Source: an uncultured Pseudomonadota bacterium
GTDB lineage: Bacteria; Myxococcota_A; UBA796; SXON01
Direction: 5' to 3'
DNA: 64,000 nt
NCBI GenBank assembly: GCA_903875225.1
Contig: CAIQVJ010000085.1
Span: forward strand, 62,001 to 126,000
The notes under the pieces are model-generated. The model searched no databases and had not been told where the DNA came from. It worked only from the letters and a program-made list of their open reading frames with translations. Positions 53,921-62,733 of the stretch are shown here, piece by piece (position 1 is the stretch's first letter; each line of letters opens with the position of its first letter). The translations under genes were made by a program, and so were the position numbers.

Positions 53921-54841
53921 TCAGAGGCGTTCGATGACCCGCAGGCGGGCGGAGCGCGCCCGTGGGTTCGGGTCACGGTCTTCGCCCTTGCGGCGATCGA
54001 CGAGGCGGAAGGCGGGAGGGGTGAGCGGGTGGCCGTACAGGTCGGTCGGGGCGCCGACGCCTGCGAGCGCGGCGAAGGCCTGCTTGACGCGGCGGTCTTC
54101 GAGGCTGTGGAACGAGATGAACGCCAGCCTTCCGCCCGGGGCGAGCAGGCGAGGAAGCTCGAGGAGCGCTGTCTCGAGCTGGCCGAGTTCGTCGTTGACC
54201 CAGATACGAAGGGCTTGAAACGAGCGGGTCGCCCGGTGGGTACCTCGTGTCTTGGCCGCCACGCCGGCGATGGCCTCGGCGAGCGCGCGCGTGCCCGCCC
54301 ACGGCCGCCCGAAGAGGATGGTCTGCGCGACGCGGCGGGCGTTCGGCTCGTCGCCGTACTCCCGGAGGATGCGGACGAGCTCCGGCTCGTCGGTGGTGAG
54401 CAGGCGCTCGGAGAGCGGGGCATCCCGCTCGTCCATGACCATGCTGACCGGGCCATCGGCCTGAAAGCTGAACCCGCGGGCCGCCTGGTCCACGTGGTGG
54501 GAGGAGATCCCGAGGTCCACCAGGATGCCGTCGAACCGCACCGTGGCATCGGACTGCGTGAGGATCCGCGCGGCGTCGGCGAACGGCGCGTGGTGCACCC
54601 GCAGCGACCCGCGTTCGAGGAACGGAGCCAGCCGTCTCGATGCGGCACGGATGGCATACGCGTCCCGATCGAACGCGTCCAGCTCCACGCCCTCGGCGAG
54701 CAGGGCGGCAGCGTGCCCGCCACCGCCGAGCGTGCAGTCCAGGAATCTTGCGCCCTCTCGGGGCCGCAGGAGTTCGACCACGTCCGCGAGCAGGACGGGC
54801 GTGTGGTGGAACGGGAGATCGGCGGGCAGCGTGTCATCCAC
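53921..54841 (-). CDS. rsmH: 16S rRNA (cytosine1402-N4)-methyltransferase
   Basis: SAM-dependent methyltransferase (MraW) of 306 residues. HHTPVLLADVVELL opens the protein, DCTLGGGGHAAAL is the SAM loop and RGFSFQADGPVSMVMD, with FISFHSLEDRRVK near the C-terminus, are RsmH signatures. It overlaps the mraZ stop by 8 bases. Confidence 0.96.
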   Translation of the reverse strand: MDDTLPADLPFHHTPVLLADVVELLRPREGARFLDCTLGGGGHAAALLAEGVELDAFDRDAYAIRAASRRLAPFLERGSLRVHHAPFADAARILTQSDATVRFDGILVDLGISSHHVDQAARGFSFQADGPVSMVMDERDAPLSERLLTTDEPELVRILREYGDEPNARRVAQTILFGRPWAGTRALAEAIAGVAAKTRGTHRATRSFQALRIWVNDELGQLETALLELPRLLAPGGRLAFISFHSLEDRRVKQAFAALAGVGAPTDLYGHPLTPPAFRLVDRRKGEDRDPNPRARSARLRVIERL

Positions 54842-55226
54842 CCCTCACCCACTCTGCCCAGCGCTCGGCCTCCCAGAGCTCCAGACGGTCCATCATCGAG
54901 ACGAGGTGGCACTCGCGGGAGAGCCCCGCCATCTGGCGAAGGAGGGGGGTGAGCGAGCAGCGGCCGTGCTCGTCGACATGGATGTCGTCGGCCAGCGCAA
55001 GCCGGCGGCGATGCTTCTCCGTGAGCGCTTCGTCCCACGTGTCCTCTGCGAGCAGCGGAGTGACCACGTTCGCCTTCCAGGCGCTCGGCAGGTACGCCCG
55101 CAGGTGGTTCTTGTACGGAACCCACACCAGGGACCGCTCCTTCAGCTCGCACACGAGCTTCGTAGGCAGCGTGATCCGGCCCTTGGGCTCCATGATCAGC
55201 GGGGTGTTGAGGATGACGTCGAGCAA
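54834..55226 (-). CDS. mraZ: transcriptional regulator MraZ
   Basis: Regulator of the dcw cluster made of two SpoVT/AbrB-like halves: EPKGRITLPTKLV aligns with the DDKGRLxLPAKFR core and DEHGRCSLTPLLRQMAGL with the second half. The protein is about 130 residues from the TTG at 55226, which gives the right length before the KGR motif; the frame stays open upstream to 55358 across the operator and is unlikely to be translated. MraZ binds repeated TGG boxes and represses its own operon in E. coli. Confidence 0.85.
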   Translation of the reverse strand: MLDVILNTPLIMEPKGRITLPTKLVCELKERSLVWVPYKNHLRAYLPSAWKANVVTPLLAEDTWDEALTEKHRRRLALADDIHVDEHGRCSLTPLLRQMAGLSRECHLVSMMDRLELWEAERWAEWVRGG

Positions 55227-55251
55227 GACGGTCCGGTGGTCTTGAATTCCT

Positions 55252-55278
55252 ACCACAGGAACCCACCGAGAACCACCC
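55252..55278 (-). promoter_or_regulatory. MraZ operator: three TGG boxes at 10-bp spacing
   Basis: On the minus strand GTGGTT, GTGGGT and GTGGTA occur with their TGG triplets exactly 10 bases apart (complements at 55253, 55263 and 55273), just upstream of mraZ. This matches the TGGGN-N5 direct repeats bound by MraZ in E. coli and Mycoplasma. An AT-rich stretch (55295-55345), unusual in this genome, lies further upstream and is the likely promoter. Confidence 0.7.
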
Positions 55279-55398
55279 AGAACCCCTACAACAGGCACAA
55301 TTTCCCCATATTTGTTCGGATGGCCATAAACATATGTAATTCTTGTGGTAGTTCGCAAAACACAGAGTACCTGCGGATCCTCGGGTTATTTGAACGAC

Positions 55399-56151
55399 GT
55401 GAGCGCCTCCGGCCCGCTTGTGCTGCTGACCGACTTCGGGCTCGAAGACCCATGGGTGGGCGTGATGCGCGGGGTGATCGCCAGCGTGGATCCCGCTCTT
55501 TCCGTCATCGACCTCACACACGCCATTCCACCCCAGGACGTCGCTCGCGGGGCTGACGTGCTCGCCCAGGGCTGGCGGTGGTTCCCGGTGGGCAGCGTGT
55601 TCGTGGCGGTCGTGGACCCAGGGGTGGGGACCGCGCGCGCGCCCCTGGTCGCCCGTATCGAGGGCCGGCTTTTTGTGGGCCCGGACAACGGCTTGTGCTC
55701 CCGCGTGGCGCCCGACGCGACCGATGCCCGCCTCCTTCCTGGATCCTGGGGGCTGGCCGAGCGCTCCGCCACGTTCCACGGTCGCGACCTCTTCGCGCCC
55801 GCCGCCGCACGCCTCGCTGCCGGGCGCGTTCGCTTCGAAGACGCCGAGCCCGTGGACTTCACCCGCCTCGCAGACGCCCCCCCGGGCACCGTGAGGTCCG
55901 TCGATCACTTCGGCAACGCCATCACCAACCTGCCCGGCGCGCAGGGCGGGGTCGTTCGCTGGCGCAACCTCGAGGTCCGCGTCGTGTCGACCTACGAGGC
56001 GGGCGAGCCCGAGGAGCTGATCGCCCTCACGGGCTCTCTCGGCTTCCTTGAGCTGGCGGTTCGTGGAGGTTCTGCGCGGGCCCGGTTCGGAATCGGCATC
56101 GGGGACGAAGTGCAATGGCGCCCGCCGGAGGCCGGCCCGCGTGGACCCTGA
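55399..56151 (+). CDS. SAM hydroxide adenosyltransferase (DUF62/SAM hydrolase)
   Basis: Hydrolyses S-adenosylmethionine to adenosine and methionine. The 250-residue protein begins with LLTDFGLEDPWVGVMRGVI, followed by DLTHAIPPQDV, AVVDPGVGT and FVGPDNGL, the family signatures, and HFGNAITNL for the C-terminal domain. The GTG at 55399 leaves the usual short lead before TDFG. It is divergent from mraZ, with 172 bases between starts, so it may share the operator region. Chlorinases and fluorinases are related, but this lacks evidence for a halide site. Confidence 0.88.
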   Translation: MSASGPLVLLTDFGLEDPWVGVMRGVIASVDPALSVIDLTHAIPPQDVARGADVLAQGWRWFPVGSVFVAVVDPGVGTARAPLVARIEGRLFVGPDNGLCSRVAPDATDARLLPGSWGLAERSATFHGRDLFAPAAARLAAGRVRFEDAEPVDFTRLADAPPGTVRSVDHFGNAITNLPGAQGGVVRWRNLEVRVVSTYEAGEPEELIALTGSLGFLELAVRGGSARARFGIGIGDEVQWRPPEAGPRGP

Positions 56152-56953
56152 ACGCTATGCCGCCCTCGTCGCCCACCTGAGCGCGCTCGCCGGCGACCGC
56201 GAGCTGATCGTCACGTTCTCCGGCGGGGTCGACTCGGCGCTGGTGCTCGCCGCGGCCATCCAGGCGATCGGCGACCGGGCGCTGGCGCTCACTGCCGTCT
56301 CCCCCACCCTCCCGATCGAGGAGACCGAAGCCGCGATCACGCTTGCCCGCGAGCTTGGTGCACGGCACGAACTGGTGGATGCGCACGAACTGGAGGTGGA
56401 GGCCTACGCCGCCAACACCGGGAACCGCTGCTACCACTGCAAGTCCGAGCTCTTCGACCTCGCCGCGGCTGAGGCCTCCCGACGGGGCGCCGGCGCGGTG
56501 GTGGACGGCACGATCGTGGATGATCTCGGCGACGACCGCCCGGGGCTGAGGGCGGCGGCAGAGCACGGCGTGCGACACCCGCTCCTCGACGTGGGGTACA
56601 CCAAGGCCGCGGTGCGGGCGACAGCGCGGGCCCTCGGGATCCGCGCGTGGGACAAGCCCAGCTTCGCATGCCTGGGCAGCCGCTTCGCCCCCGGTACGCG
56701 CGTCACGCTCGACCGTGTCCTCCGGGTAGCGCGGGTGGAGACCGCGCTCCGCCGGGAGGGGTTCCGGCAGTTCCGGGTCCGCTACCACCTCGTCGGCAGC
56801 GACGAACACGCCCGAATCGAGCTGGGCGGCGACGAGCTCGGGCGCATGGTCGAGCCCGGCGTGCGGGAGCGCGTGGTGCGGGCTGGCCGCGCCGAGGGCT
56901 TCTCCCGGGTGACGCTCGACCTCGAAGCGTACGGGACGAAGGCGGGCCCGTAG
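56141..56953 (+). CDS. larE: LarE-type ATP-dependent sulphur transferase
   Basis: Family enzymes transfer sulphur to make the nickel-pincer nucleotide of lactate racemase. The 270-residue protein has the PP-loop SGGVDS (27-32), Cys97 and Cys100 in NRCYHCK, and Cys177 in FACLGSR. Three conserved cysteines match LarE proteins that carry an iron-sulphur cluster, rather than the single sacrificial Cys type. It starts at GTG overlapping the previous stop. larA, larB and larC are not nearby, so another substrate is possible. Confidence 0.8.
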   Translation: MDPERYAALVAHLSALAGDRELIVTFSGGVDSALVLAAAIQAIGDRALALTAVSPTLPIEETEAAITLARELGARHELVDAHELEVEAYAANTGNRCYHCKSELFDLAAAEASRRGAGAVVDGTIVDDLGDDRPGLRAAAEHGVRHPLLDVGYTKAAVRATARALGIRAWDKPSFACLGSRFAPGTRVTLDRVLRVARVETALRREGFRQFRVRYHLVGSDEHARIELGGDELGRMVEPGVRERVVRAGRAEGFSRVTLDLEAYGTKAGP

Positions 56954-56987
56954 GTTTGGGATTAGCGGCGCGAACCCGGAGTCCAAC

Positions 56988-57740
56988 ATGCCTGTAGCCC
57001 TCATCACCGGTGCCTCGACGGGCATCGGGAACGCCCTCGCCCGGGAGCTGGCCCGCAGGGGCTGGGCCGTCGGGATCGTGGCCCGACGCGGGGAACTGCT
57101 GGAAGCCCTCGCGCAGGAGATCCGTGCCGCCGGCGGCAAGGCGGCCTGGGCGACCGCAGACGTGACGGACCGCGGGGCGATCCGGACAGCCGCGTTGCAG
57201 GTGGCGACCGAGCTTGGGCCGATCGACCTGCTCGTCGCGAACGCGGGCGTGGGGAGCCCCGGCAACGCGAAGCGGCTGCCGGTGGACGTGTGGATCGCGA
57301 CCCTGCGGCTCAACGTCGACGGGGTCATCTACAGCGTGGGCGCAGTGCTCCCGGAGATGCTCGAGCGCAAGAGCGGCCACCTCGCCGTGGTGTCGAGCGT
57401 GGCCGGCTTCCGGGGCCTCCCCGCCTCGGCGGCCTACTCAGCCTCGAAGGCGGCGATCACGACGTTCTTCGAGTCGCTGCGGGTGGACCTGCGGAGCGAG
57501 GGCATCGCGGTCACCGCGATCCACCCCGGCTTCATCGCAACGCCGCTCACGGCAAAGAACAAGGCGCCGATGCCGTTCCTCATCAGCGCCGAGCAGGCCG
57601 CCACGATCATCGCGAACGGGCTCGAGAAGCGCCGCAGCGACATCACCTTTCCGTGGCAGATGAAGCTGCTGATGGGTTTTGCCCGGCGCCTGCCCAACTG
57701 GGTGTGGGACCGCGTGCTCGGCTCGGTGAAGGTGATCTGA
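56988..57740 (+). CDS. short-chain dehydrogenase/reductase
   Basis: A 250-residue NAD(P)-dependent oxidoreductase. It has the cofactor loop TGASTGIG (7-14), NAGVG, SSVAG with the catalytic Ser and YSASK (Tyr and Lys), in classical SDR spacing. The C-terminus (about 200-250) has an amphipathic region resembling membrane-associated SDRs. The substrate is unknown. Confidence 0.9.
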   Translation: MPVALITGASTGIGNALARELARRGWAVGIVARRGELLEALAQEIRAAGGKAAWATADVTDRGAIRTAALQVATELGPIDLLVANAGVGSPGNAKRLPVDVWIATLRLNVDGVIYSVGAVLPEMLERKSGHLAVVSSVAGFRGLPASAAYSASKAAITTFFESLRVDLRSEGIAVTAIHPGFIATPLTAKNKAPMPFLISAEQAATIIANGLEKRRSDITFPWQMKLLMGFARRLPNWVWDRVLGSVKVI

Positions 57741-57781
57741 GGCGGACCCCCTCCCCTCGAAAGACAAGGTAAGCTCCCGGG

Positions 57782-59281
57782 GTGAACCCACGCCTCCGCA
57801 CCGCTCTTGTCTGGTTCGTGCTGCTCGCCGTCCTGGCCGGGGTCGTCTGGCTCGGCTCCGCGGACCAGTACGCCACGCGCACCTACGAGACGCTGGCCAC
57901 CGACGTCACCAACCAGCAGGTGAGCGCGGTCGAGATCGATGGGGAGGACCTGATCGTCCATGCGGGCGCGCAGGACTACCGCGTGAAGGACGTCGCGCAG
58001 GACGACGTGCTGAGCTGGTTGGACGAGAACAACGTCCCCGTCCGCTTTCACCCGAGCGCGGCGAACCCGATCCTCGCGGTGCTGCTCGGACTCGCCGTCA
58101 TCGGCGGGGTGATCTACTTCCTGCGCCGCCGCCAACTGGGAGCGGGCGGAGCGGGCGGCGGCACCACGATTTTCGACATGCGTCGGTCGAACGCGCGAAA
58201 GCTCACACCCGGAGTCGAGCACACCCGGTTTGCAGACGTGGGTGGACACGCCGAGGCGAAGGAGGTGCTGGCCGACGTCGTGGACTTCCTGAAGAACCCC
58301 GCACGGTGGACGAGCGCCGGCGTGCGGCTTCCCCGGGGTGTGCTGCTCGAGGGCCCCCCGGGCGGCGGAAAGACGCTCCTCGCGCGCGCTGTGGCCGGGG
58401 AGGCCGGTGTACCGGTGTTCGTGATCTCGGCGAGCGAATTCGTGGAGATGTTCGTCGGGGTGGGCGCCGCCCGCATCCGGGACCTGTTCGAGACGGCGAA
58501 GAAGTCGGCGCCGGCCGTGGTGTTCATCGACGAGATCGACGCGGTGGGGCGTCGGCGCGGCTCGGGGCTCGGCACCGCGCACGACGAGCGTGAGCAGACG
58601 CTGAACCAGCTCCTGGTGTGCCTGGACGGCTTCGAGCCCTCGACCCGCATCGTGGTGATCGCCGCGACCAACCGTTCCGACGTGCTCGACCGCGCGCTGC
58701 TCCGGCCCGGGCGCTTCGACCTGCGGCTGTCGTTGGGCTTCCCCGATCTGGAGGCGCGCGCCGACATCCTGCGCATCCACTGCCGGTCCAAGCGCATGGA
58801 GCCGGGGATCGATCTGCGCGCCATCGCGGCGCTCACGCCCGGGGTCTCCGGCGCCATGCTGGAGCACCTGTGCAACGAGGCCGGGATCCGCGCGGTACGA
58901 CGGAGCCGGCGAGAGAGCGTGGAAGCCATCATCCAGACCGCTGACTTCACCGCCGCGGTCGAGACGGCTGCAAAGGTGGAGCGCAAGTTCGACGCGCTCG
59001 ACGCCCTCTTCGTGGAGTCCACGAGCCAGTTCACCCAGCCGACCGGCGAGGTGTACGCCCGCCTGACCCTCACCGACGGGGTGATCGCCGAGGGGCGGGT
59101 GCTCTGGGCAGACTCCGGGTACGTGAAGCTGCAGCCCACCCCCTCAGAGCTCGGCGAGACCGAGGGGGCGCGGCTGATCCCGAAGGGGCAGATCCGCGCG
59201 GTCGAGGCGCTGCCGGGCACCAGCCTCGCCGCGGAGATCCGGCCGGACGGGTGGGCGTTGCGTCGCACCGAGACGGCGTGA
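57782..59281 (+). CDS. FtsH-like AAA+ ATPase lacking the M41 protease domain
   Basis: A 499-residue membrane AAA+ protein. Two membrane helices (about 8-25 and 97-114) flank a small periplasmic domain as in FtsH. The AAA core has Walker A GPPGGGKT (191-198), the pore motif MFVG (223-226), Walker B FIDEID (248-253) and [19 protein letters not shown] (295-313). But after the AAA lid there is no HExxH and no M41 domain; instead a small beta-rich domain (about 423-475, [15 protein letters not shown]) with LSm-like strand pattern ends the protein. It may unfold or extract membrane proteins for another protease. Its stop overlaps the M50 gene (TGATG). Confidence 0.85.
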   Translation: MNPRLRTALVWFVLLAVLAGVVWLGSADQYATRTYETLATDVTNQQVSAVEIDGEDLIVHAGAQDYRVKDVAQDDVLSWLDENNVPVRFHPSAANPILAVLLGLAVIGGVIYFLRRRQLGAGGAGGGTTIFDMRRSNARKLTPGVEHTRFADVGGHAEAKEVLADVVDFLKNPARWTSAGVRLPRGVLLEGPPGGGKTLLARAVAGEAGVPVFVISASEFVEMFVGVGAARIRDLFETAKKSAPAVVFIDEIDAVGRRRGSGLGTAHDEREQTLNQLLVCLDGFEPSTRIVVIAATNRSDVLDRALLRPGRFDLRLSLGFPDLEARADILRIHCRSKRMEPGIDLRAIAALTPGVSGAMLEHLCNEAGIRAVRRSRRESVEAIIQTADFTAAVETAAKVERKFDALDALFVESTSQFTQPTGEVYARLTLTDGVIAEGRVLWADSGYVKLQPTPSELGETEGARLIPKGQIRAVEALPGTSLAAEIRPDGWALRRTETA

Positions 59282-59928
59282 TGGACGGGCTCGTCGACTG
59301 GTTCTGCGGGCGGCTCCTCTTCTGGATCCCGTTCGTCCTCTCGCTTTCGGTGCACGAGTACGCCCACGCGCTGGCCGCGTCGTGGCTCGGGGACACCACG
59401 GCGGAGACGCAGGGCCGGTTGACGCTCGACCCCGCCGCCCATGCCGACCCCGTCGGGACCGTGCTCCTCCCGCTGGTGGGCGTGCCGTTCGGGTGGGCGA
59501 AGCCCGTGCCGGTGAACCCCGCCAACTTTCGCGGCGCCGGGGATGGTCGCCTGGGCATGCTCCTCACTGCGGCCGCCGGTCCCGCCTCCAACGGCCTGAT
59601 CGCGGTCGCGTGCGCGCTCGGGCTCGGGGTCGAGCACCTGGCCTCCCCCGAAGCCGCCCTCGGCCCATCGGGGAAGGTGCTGGCGTCCACGGTGCTCATG
59701 AACGTCACGCTCGCCATGTTCAACCTGCTCCCCGTCCCGCCGCTGGACGGGAGCCGGGTCGTGGACTTCCTCTGCCCCGACGCGCTGCGCCCGGCGTGGA
59801 GCTGGATCTACGCGCGAGGCGGACTCGGGATCGCCATCCTGCTCGGTGGCAGCGTGCTGCTCGGCGTCGATCTCGTGAGCTGGTCCCGCGCGCTCGGGCA
59901 GTGGCTCGTCAATCAGGCGCTCACGTGA
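59281..59928 (+). CDS. site-2 protease family (M50) membrane metallopeptidase
   Basis: Intramembrane zinc protease of 215 residues. HEYAHAL (HExxH) in the first core helix and [13 protein letters not shown] (NxxPxxxLDG) in a later helix are the catalytic motifs. It has about six hydrophobic segments and no PDZ domain. Translationally coupled to the protease-less FtsH-like gene, which suggests the AAA protein feeds it. Substrates could include anti-sigma factors. Confidence 0.88.
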   Translation: MDGLVDWFCGRLLFWIPFVLSLSVHEYAHALAASWLGDTTAETQGRLTLDPAAHADPVGTVLLPLVGVPFGWAKPVPVNPANFRGAGDGRLGMLLTAAAGPASNGLIAVACALGLGVEHLASPEAALGPSGKVLASTVLMNVTLAMFNLLPVPPLDGSRVVDFLCPDALRPAWSWIYARGGLGIAILLGGSVLLGVDLVSWSRALGQWLVNQALT

Positions 59929-59966
59929 TCCTGCAACTTCCCCGCCGACGCGATACTCTCGACACA

Positions 59967-60379
59967 ATGCGCAGCTCCGTGAACCCCATTCGACTCCCCG
60001 CGCTCGTCATTCTCGGCTCCCTGCTGATCAGCGGGGCATCCGGCTGTGCCGCGGCCCGAGCAGGCTACTTCCTGGTGAACGCCCAACGGAAGTACCAGTC
60101 GGCGATGGACCAGGGAGCAGACGACCGCGCGCCGTACGAGGCCACGATGGCCGGCGCCTACCTCGACAAGGCACGCGAGGAGGATGGCTACTCGGACTAC
60201 GGGGTCACCGAGAAGCTCTGCAAGCGCTCCATGGAGATGTCCGCCAAGGCCCTCACCCGCTCCGAGGACCTGGCACCGACCCAGCATCCCGAGACCTTCG
60301 TGCCCGAAGAACGCAAGAAGGACCCCGAGAAGCCGCCCGAGCCCGCCCCGGATCTCAACATCGATCTGGACGACCCCTG

Positions 60380-60380
<1 letters not shown>
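59967..60380 (+). CDS. DUF4398-like lipoprotein
   Basis: A 137-residue lipoprotein (ASGC lipobox). The mature part is a helical segment with [23 protein letters not shown], resembling DUF4398 proteins, followed by a Pro/Glu tail ending DLNIDLDDP. Its stop overlaps the OmpA-like gene's ATG. Confidence 0.7.
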
Positions 60381-61483
<1,103 letters not shown>

Positions 61484-61516
61484 TCGTCCGGGCGGCCATC
61501 AGGCGGCGACGACCGG

Positions 61517-62716
61517 TCAGCCGCCGATCATCGCCATCACCTCGTCGCGAACCTTGAAGAAGGCCTCCTTCTCGGCCTCGGGCAGCTCCGACGAGCCGCT
61601 GTTGGGCAACTCGACCGTCATCGGGTTCGTGTACTTTCCGTTGACGAAGAACTCGTAGTGCAGGTGGGGGCCGGTTGCCAGGCCGGTCATCCCGACCCGG
61701 CCGATGATGTCGCCCTGGTGCACGACCTGGCCGCGCTTGACGAGGATCGCGGAGAGGTGGGAGTAGCCGGTGGAGTACGGCCCCTCGTGCTGCAGCCCGA
61801 CGTGGTTGCCGTGGCCACCGGCGGCACCGGCCTGCGTGACCACACCGTCTGCCACGGCACGGACCGGCGTGCCGATCGGCGCACCGAAGTCCACGCCGAG
61901 GTGCGGCCGCTTGATCCTGAGGATCGGGTGGTAGCGCCCCTCGGCCGAGAACCCCGAGGTCACGCGCATGAACGGGAGCGGCGAGCGCAGGAACGGCTTG
62001 CGGGCGCCTGAACCATCCGGCTTGAACCACCCGATCGTGCCATCCGCGAGGCGGTAGCGGATCTGGATGTAGGTCTTGGAGCCGTTCTGGAGGCGAGCCC
62101 CGCGGATGTCACCCACCCGAGTGGCGCCAGCATCGTCGGTGAGCGTGTCGGCGGCCAGCTGGATGGTGGCACCGGGAAGCAGCTCGCTGTTGAAGTCCAC
62201 GTCGTACTCGAAGATGTCTGCGACCCGCATGATCTGGCTCGGGCGGAGGCCGGCGTCCAGCGCGGCTTGCCAGAGCGAGGAGGTGACGGTGAGGATCTTC
62301 GGACCCGTCTCGATGTGGTAGGGCACCGGGATCCGGACCGGGGCGTAGTGCGCGTCGTCTTCCGTCCGGACGAGCGCGAAGACCGTCGGGTCCCCCTTGT
62401 CGATCCGCAAGCGCCAGGGCGTGGACTCCCCCTCGGCGAAGTCGAGCTGCACGACGTCGCCAACCGAGAGGCGGTTCAATCCACCTGCCGCGCCCGCGAT
62501 GAGCGCATCGGAGGGCGCTCCCATCGCACGCAGCACGCCCGACGCGGTCTCCCCCTCCACGACCTCGTGCTGCTCGGTCCGGAAGCGGGGGCTCACAGGC
62601 GCCCACACTGCCGCGAGGGCGACCGGCGGCTGGGGGAGCACCGGCGGCTCGAGCCCCACGCCGACGCCCATCGCGCCCGCCACCCCCGCGAGGCCGGTCA
62701 TCGCTGCCGCGAGCAT
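61517..62716 (-). CDS. M23 family peptidoglycan endopeptidase
   Basis: A 399-residue exported enzyme with an N-terminal anchor or signal segment. Residues 50-190 resemble the OapA/LysM-like opener of M23 proteins (EVVEGETASGVLRAMGAP); the catalytic domain follows, with HLGVDFG and HLHYEF supplying the zinc-binding residues. It probably cleaves stem-peptide cross-links. The ATG at 62716 is used; a TTG at 62737 that overlaps the kinase stop (TTGA) would add a basic n-region. Confidence 0.88.
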   Translation of the reverse strand: MLAAAMTGLAGVAGAMGVGVGLEPPVLPQPPVALAAVWAPVSPRFRTEQHEVVEGETASGVLRAMGAPSDALIAGAAGGLNRLSVGDVVQLDFAEGESTPWRLRIDKGDPTVFALVRTEDDAHYAPVRIPVPYHIETGPKILTVTSSLWQAALDAGLRPSQIMRVADIFEYDVDFNSELLPGATIQLAADTLTDDAGATRVGDIRGARLQNGSKTYIQIRYRLADGTIGWFKPDGSGARKPFLRSPLPFMRVTSGFSAEGRYHPILRIKRPHLGVDFGAPIGTPVRAVADGVVTQAGAAGGHGNHVGLQHEGPYSTGYSHLSAILVKRGQVVHQGDIIGRVGMTGLATGPHLHYEFFVNGKYTNPMTVELPNSGSSELPEAEKEAFFKVRDEVMAMIGG

Positions 62717-62733
62717 GCTCCCCCGGCGGCTGC

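Noticed and set aside
55227..55358. Upstream start of mraZ at 55358
   Set aside because: It would place the MraZ boxes inside the coding sequence and add about 44 residues not found in MraZ proteins.
57782..59281. Ordinary FtsH protease
   Set aside because: No HExxH or M41 region; the protein ends in a short beta-rich domain and is coupled to a different protease gene.
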